A program made the translations under genes and the position numbers. Below the pieces are notes generated by a model. It was not told the DNA's origin. It did not search any database and saw nothing but the letters and a program-made list of their open reading frames with translations. This document shows positions 61,157-64,000 of a stretch of 64,000 bases of DNA, piece after piece; position 1 is the first letter of the stretch; each line of letters opens with the position of its first letter. This DNA comes from CAZKWG01 sp964615375 (lineage in GTDB: Bacteria > Myxococcota_A > UBA796 > CAZKWG01), in NCBI GenBank assembly GCA_964615375.1, contig CAZTOW010000019.1:86302-150301 (forward strand), in the 5' to 3' direction.

Positions 61157-63049
61157 TCAGTCGGGTGCGCCGTGGATGATATAGGCGGCGCCCGCACCTT
61201 CGCCGCCATCGTCGTTCCCGTCGGCGCCGACCAACAGTTCGGCATAGCCGTCGCCGTTCCAGTCAGGGAGGAAGGCCACGCGCTCACCCGCCTCATCGCC
61301 AGGCTGATCGCCGCGAAAGAGACCATCCGCATCTGCAAGCGACGTGGTGCCCTCGGGTGCCGGCCCCAGCACCAGATAGGCCTTCCCTGGATAGTCACCC
61401 GATGGTCCCACGTCGTCCGCGCCGAGGATCAGATCGGCGTAACCATCCCCATTGGTATCTTCTCCTGATGCCGCTGCGTTCACCTGCTCACTGATTTCAA
61501 CCCCCGTGAACTTGGACCAGGCGTCCGCCATGGAGTCGTATCCCGACATGGGTCCAAGCAGGAGGTAGGCCGCGCCCGCGTCCTCCGCAGCGCTGTCCTC
61601 CTCGGAAGCGGTCACCAGGAGATCCGCGTAGCCGTCGCCGTTGTGGTCACCGGGCGCGGACACGGAACCTCCTGCGTAGTCGGCGTCGCTCTCTCCCCGA
61701 ATCGGGTCCGCGAGGTCGACGATGTCCACGCTGCCGGTGCCAGGGTCCGTGAGCACGTAGACGGCCCCTCGATCCACGCCCTCCGTCCCTTTGAGCGGCT
61801 CGGCGACGACCAGATCGGGGAGCCCATCGCCGTCCGTGTCCCCCGGGGCCCCCAACTCCTCTCCAAGGTGGCCTCGAATGTAGGAGCCATAGAGTGACAG
61901 ATCAGCGTCTTCATCGGTGAGGTCTACCCCCGTGGGTCCATAGAACAGGTAGGCGGCCCCCGTGTAGGTCTCGAGTCCGCTGGCGCCGACCAGCAGATCC
62001 GAGACGCCATCCCCGTCTATATCGCCGACGCCCTCCATGGCGTTGCCGAGCTGGCTTTGCCATATCGTAGCGTCCACGCGCATGTCGGCCTCTTCCAGCC
62101 CAAGCTCGCCGCTCACCGGCCCCAGAACCAGATAGACCGTACCTGTCGCCGAATACTCCCGACTGGTGCGCTCGTCTCCCACCATGACGTCATCGTATCC
62201 ATCCCCATCCAAGTCACCAAAGGGTGCCACGTCCTGGCCCGCGCTCCATTCGGCCTCCTCCCCCACCAGGACGGCCGTGGCACAGTCGCCCAGCGCGCAG
62301 CTCTCCGCCGGCCCCAACACCAGGAACGCGGCTCCGTCGAAGCTCGCCCGGATGCTCGCGCACCAGGCGCCGACCAGGATGTCTGGGACGCCGTCTCCGT
62401 TTACATCGCCGGCTGGTCGCAGGGCTGTGCTCGAAGACTGTGCCTCCTCGCCGATCAGCATGACATCGGCGTCCTCCAGCAGATGTTCCCCCGTGAGGGC
62501 GCAGGTCTGGTCGCTCCCGTCGCAGTCGTCATCCACGCCGTTGGCGCACTGGTCCTCCACCCCGGGAGCGATCTCGGCGTCGCTGTCGTCGCAGTCCCCG
62601 CTCTCCGACACATAGCCGACCGGCTGATCGCAGGCCGACGCGACCACGGTGCTGTCCCCGACGCCGTCCGCGTCCGCGTCCGCGTACCAGACGCTCTCCC
62701 CCACGGCGCCCGCCTCGTCCACGGCGCTGTCGCAGTCGTCATCCACGTCGTTGCATGCCTCGGTCGCCGCTGGCGACACGGCGGGATCATCGTCGTCACA
62801 GTCCTGAGCGTCGGACACGGCGCCCTCAGGCTGTTCACAGGCGACGATCTCCGAATCGGGGGCACCGTAGCCGTCCCCGTCGACATCTGCGTACCAGACC
62901 GCGGGGGAGTCGCAGGCCGTGTCCTGCGTGTCCGTGGACTCGGGGAGGCTCGGCGGCCCCGTGTCCACGATGACTGCTGGCTTGTCGTCTGTGTAGCAGG
63001 CTGCACAGACGCTCGCCAGGAGAACACCCCAGGCGGCCCGGCGGATCAT
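61157..63049 (-). CDS. MopE / FG-GAP lipoprotein (630 aa)
   Basis: ATG 63049 overlaps the stop of the upstream RTX gene. Lipoprotein signal V-L-L-A-S-V-C-A-A-C-Y. Three MopE units (about 50-185) with D-V-D-G-D-G-Y-G and C-N-D-V-D-D-D-C-D precede seven FG-GAP repeats (about 195-625; G-D-x-N-G-D-G-x-x-D-I-L-V-G-A). Seven repeats would close one propeller. Compared with the 8701-10395 protein the repeats are well diverged, so this copy is older. Probably a surface calcium-binding adhesin that acts with the RTX protein encoded just upstream. Confidence 0.88.
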   Translation of the reverse strand: MIRRAAWGVLLASVCAACYTDDKPAVIVDTGPPSLPESTDTQDTACDSPAVWYADVDGDGYGAPDSEIVACEQPEGAVSDAQDCDDDDPAVSPAATEACNDVDDDCDSAVDEAGAVGESVWYADADADGVGDSTVVASACDQPVGYVSESGDCDDSDAEIAPGVEDQCANGVDDDCDGSDQTCALTGEHLLEDADVMLIGEEAQSSSTALRPAGDVNGDGVPDILVGAWCASIRASFDGAAFLVLGPAESCALGDCATAVLVGEEAEWSAGQDVAPFGDLDGDGYDDVMVGDERTSREYSATGTVYLVLGPVSGELGLEEADMRVDATIWQSQLGNAMEGVGDIDGDGVSDLLVGASGLETYTGAAYLFYGPTGVDLTDEDADLSLYGSYIRGHLGEELGAPGDTDGDGLPDLVVAEPLKGTEGVDRGAVYVLTDPGTGSVDIVDLADPIRGESDADYAGGSVSAPGDHNGDGYADLLVTASEEDSAAEDAGAAYLLLGPMSGYDSMADAWSKFTGVEISEQVNAAASGEDTNGDGYADLILGADDVGPSGDYPGKAYLVLGPAPEGTTSLADADGLFRGDQPGDEAGERVAFLPDWNGDGYAELLVGADGNDDGGEGAGAAYIIHGAPD

Positions 63050-63918
63050 GGGCAGCCCAGCTCCTCAGCCGTGATCGTGGCCTCGCAGTCAGCGTTTGTG
63101 CCACTCGAGTCACAACTGTCACCCACTCCAGTCCCACCGTTCTTGATGTCCCCCGTCTCCGCGCCCGCCAGACCGTCGATGTCGGGGCCGCCATACAGGT
63201 AATCCACGCCCGTACCACCACAGAGGATGTCGATTCCCGAGTCCCCATGCAGGGTGTCGTTGCCATTGGACCCATAGATCTGGTCGTCGTCACCACCACC
63301 GTAGGCGGTGTCATTCCCCGGGCCCGTGAAGATGTCGTCGTCGCCGTCACCACCGTTGATGGTGTCGTTTCCCCCTCCTCCGTCGAGATCGTCGCCCTCT
63401 CCATTTCCATAGATCTCGTCGTCTCCATCCATCCCGGAGATGTCGTCGACGTTGTCCCCCCCAAAGAGCTTGTCCCGGTAGTCCGTGCCGACCTTTCGCG
63501 AGCCGGTGATGTAGTTCTCGCCATCGCCAGCCAGGACGATCCCGTCCACGTGTGCCACCCCTCCATGGTTCTGCAGATCATTCGAGCTGCTGTACTGAAG
63601 AGAGATCACGTCATCGTGGACGCTGCCGATGATGGTCACCTGCTCGATAGTGCCTGCATTGACGGCACAGCAGAAGGAATTTCCATTGGCATCCGTGCCC
63701 CAGGCGCAATATTTGTAGGATGTTCCGCACACTCCTGAGGTCGGACCATAGACTGCGGTGATCGTCGCATCGCCAGTCTCGCCGTTGTTCGTGACATTGC
63801 ACTCCCAGATCGTGTCGCCGGACTTCAGCGAGCATATTTCGCTGGAGGCGCCCCCATCACAGGCGTAGCTGCTATAGGAGCCGGGGCAGTCCGCCCATGC
63901 CACAGAGGACATCCCCAT
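63046..63918 (-). CDS. RTX-type calcium-binding repeat protein, 5' end uncertain
   Basis: At least 290 residues. About 30-140 is a Cys-rich beta domain (C-D-G-G-A-S-S-E-I-C-S, Y-K-Y-C-A-W). About 150-265 carries RTX nonapeptide repeats (G-G-N-D-T-I-N-G-G-D-G-D-D, G-G-G-D-D-D-Q-I-Y-G) that form a calcium beta-roll. ATG 63918 would leave only a short signal (M-G-M-S-S-V-A-W-A). The frame stays open upstream as R-S-F-C-F-G-L-T-V-L-M-G, a better signal core, and continues through the ACGG tract to the window edge. The true start is therefore probably beyond 64000, and this interval is the secure part. Confidence 0.8.
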   Translation of the reverse strand: MGMSSVAWADCPGSYSSYACDGGASSEICSLKSGDTIWECNVTNNGETGDATITAVYGPTSGVCGTSYKYCAWGTDANGNSFCCAVNAGTIEQVTIIGSVHDDVISLQYSSSNDLQNHGGVAHVDGIVLAGDGENYITGSRKVGTDYRDKLFGGDNVDDISGMDGDDEIYGNGEGDDLDGGGGNDTINGGDGDDDIFTGPGNDTAYGGGDDDQIYGSNGNDTLHGDSGIDILCGGTGVDYLYGGPDIDGLAGAETGDIKNGGTGVGDSCDSSGTNADCEATITAEELGCP

Positions 63919-63945
63919 GAGGACTGTCAGCCCAAAGCAGAAACT

Positions 63946-64000
63946 ACGGACGGACGGACGGACGGACGGACGGACGGACGGACGGACGGACGGACGGACG
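63946..64000 (-). repeat. ACGG tetranucleotide tract at the 5' end of the RTX gene
   Basis: Almost 14 uninterrupted copies of ACGG up to the window edge, so the full length is unknown. On the coding strand it reads CCGT and encodes R-P-S-V in a 12-base cycle with no stop in the RTX frame and no start codon. Gain or loss of one unit shifts the frame. Confidence 0.9.

Overview
The window is GC-rich (about 70% by eye), densely coded bacterial DNA. It most likely comes from a member of the Myxococcota (myxobacteria and relatives). The evidence is many predicted lipoproteins with Asp-rich MopE-type repeats (D-x-D-x-D-G-Y-G and C-D-G-x-D-N-D-C-D-G), FG-GAP propellers, Pmp-like beta-helices, and two surface proteins ending in a Cys-x2-Cys / hydrophobic segment / Arg-cluster tail like MYXO-CTERM. 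This placement is inference; no rRNA, tRNA, CRISPR array, insertion sequence or integrase was seen.

Layout. (1) 1-6863, leftward: an operon-like block encoding five related proteins without signal peptides (one cut by the window edge, one carrying a large insertion with an OmpA-like peptidoglycan-binding domain), a highly charged coiled-coil protein, a TPR-like protein and a protein that looks built from ribosomal L7/L12-like repeats. I do not recognise this system. (2) 6864-17416: a regulatory-looking intergenic region, a polytopic membrane protein, a seven-repeat FG-GAP lipoprotein, and a mirrored pair of cassettes with dockerin-like lipoproteins and a duplicated Cys-rich 600-residue lipoprotein family, plus a YkgJ-type Cys-cluster protein. 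(3) 17452-26585: a nearly complete classical menaquinone pathway, aroE-menF-menD-menH-menB-menA-menC-menE on the minus strand with start and stop codons overlapping or abutting at every junction, and a convergent DHNA-CoA thioesterase gene. Only the final methyltransferase (UbiE/MenG) is missing. (4) 26635-32664: a beta-helix/MopE lipoprotein, a ketopantoate-reductase-like protein, and pheS-pheT, with a PheT that lacks the N-terminal tRNA-binding domain. (5) 32742-34544: three small lipoproteins.

(6) 34687-41229: a 1470-residue polymorphic toxin with two DUF4157-type HExxH domains, a repeat linker and a third HExxH in its C-terminal tip. It is followed by a probable immunity gene, an orphan toxin tip that carries a copy of the linker (broken by one in-frame amber codon), and a pentapeptide-repeat protein that may be the orphan's immunity partner. 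The toxin-tip segment is visibly less GC-rich than its surroundings. (7) 41553-48742: two paralogous giant beta-helix/MopE surface proteins with MYXO-CTERM-like tails. (8) 48753-51959: a protein kinase fused to an O-methyltransferase, directly downstream of a 95-residue acidic peptide that ends in 8-residue repeats, with a second methyltransferase divergent to it. This looks like a peptide-modification locus and is the best candidate for an undescribed system. (9) 51965-64000: a 1900-residue MopE/FG-GAP lipoprotein, a lamin-tail/CotH protein, a Ppx/GppA phosphatase, another MopE/FG-GAP lipoprotein and an RTX-repeat protein whose 5' end runs into a tetranucleotide (ACGG) tract at the right edge, a possible phase-variation switch.
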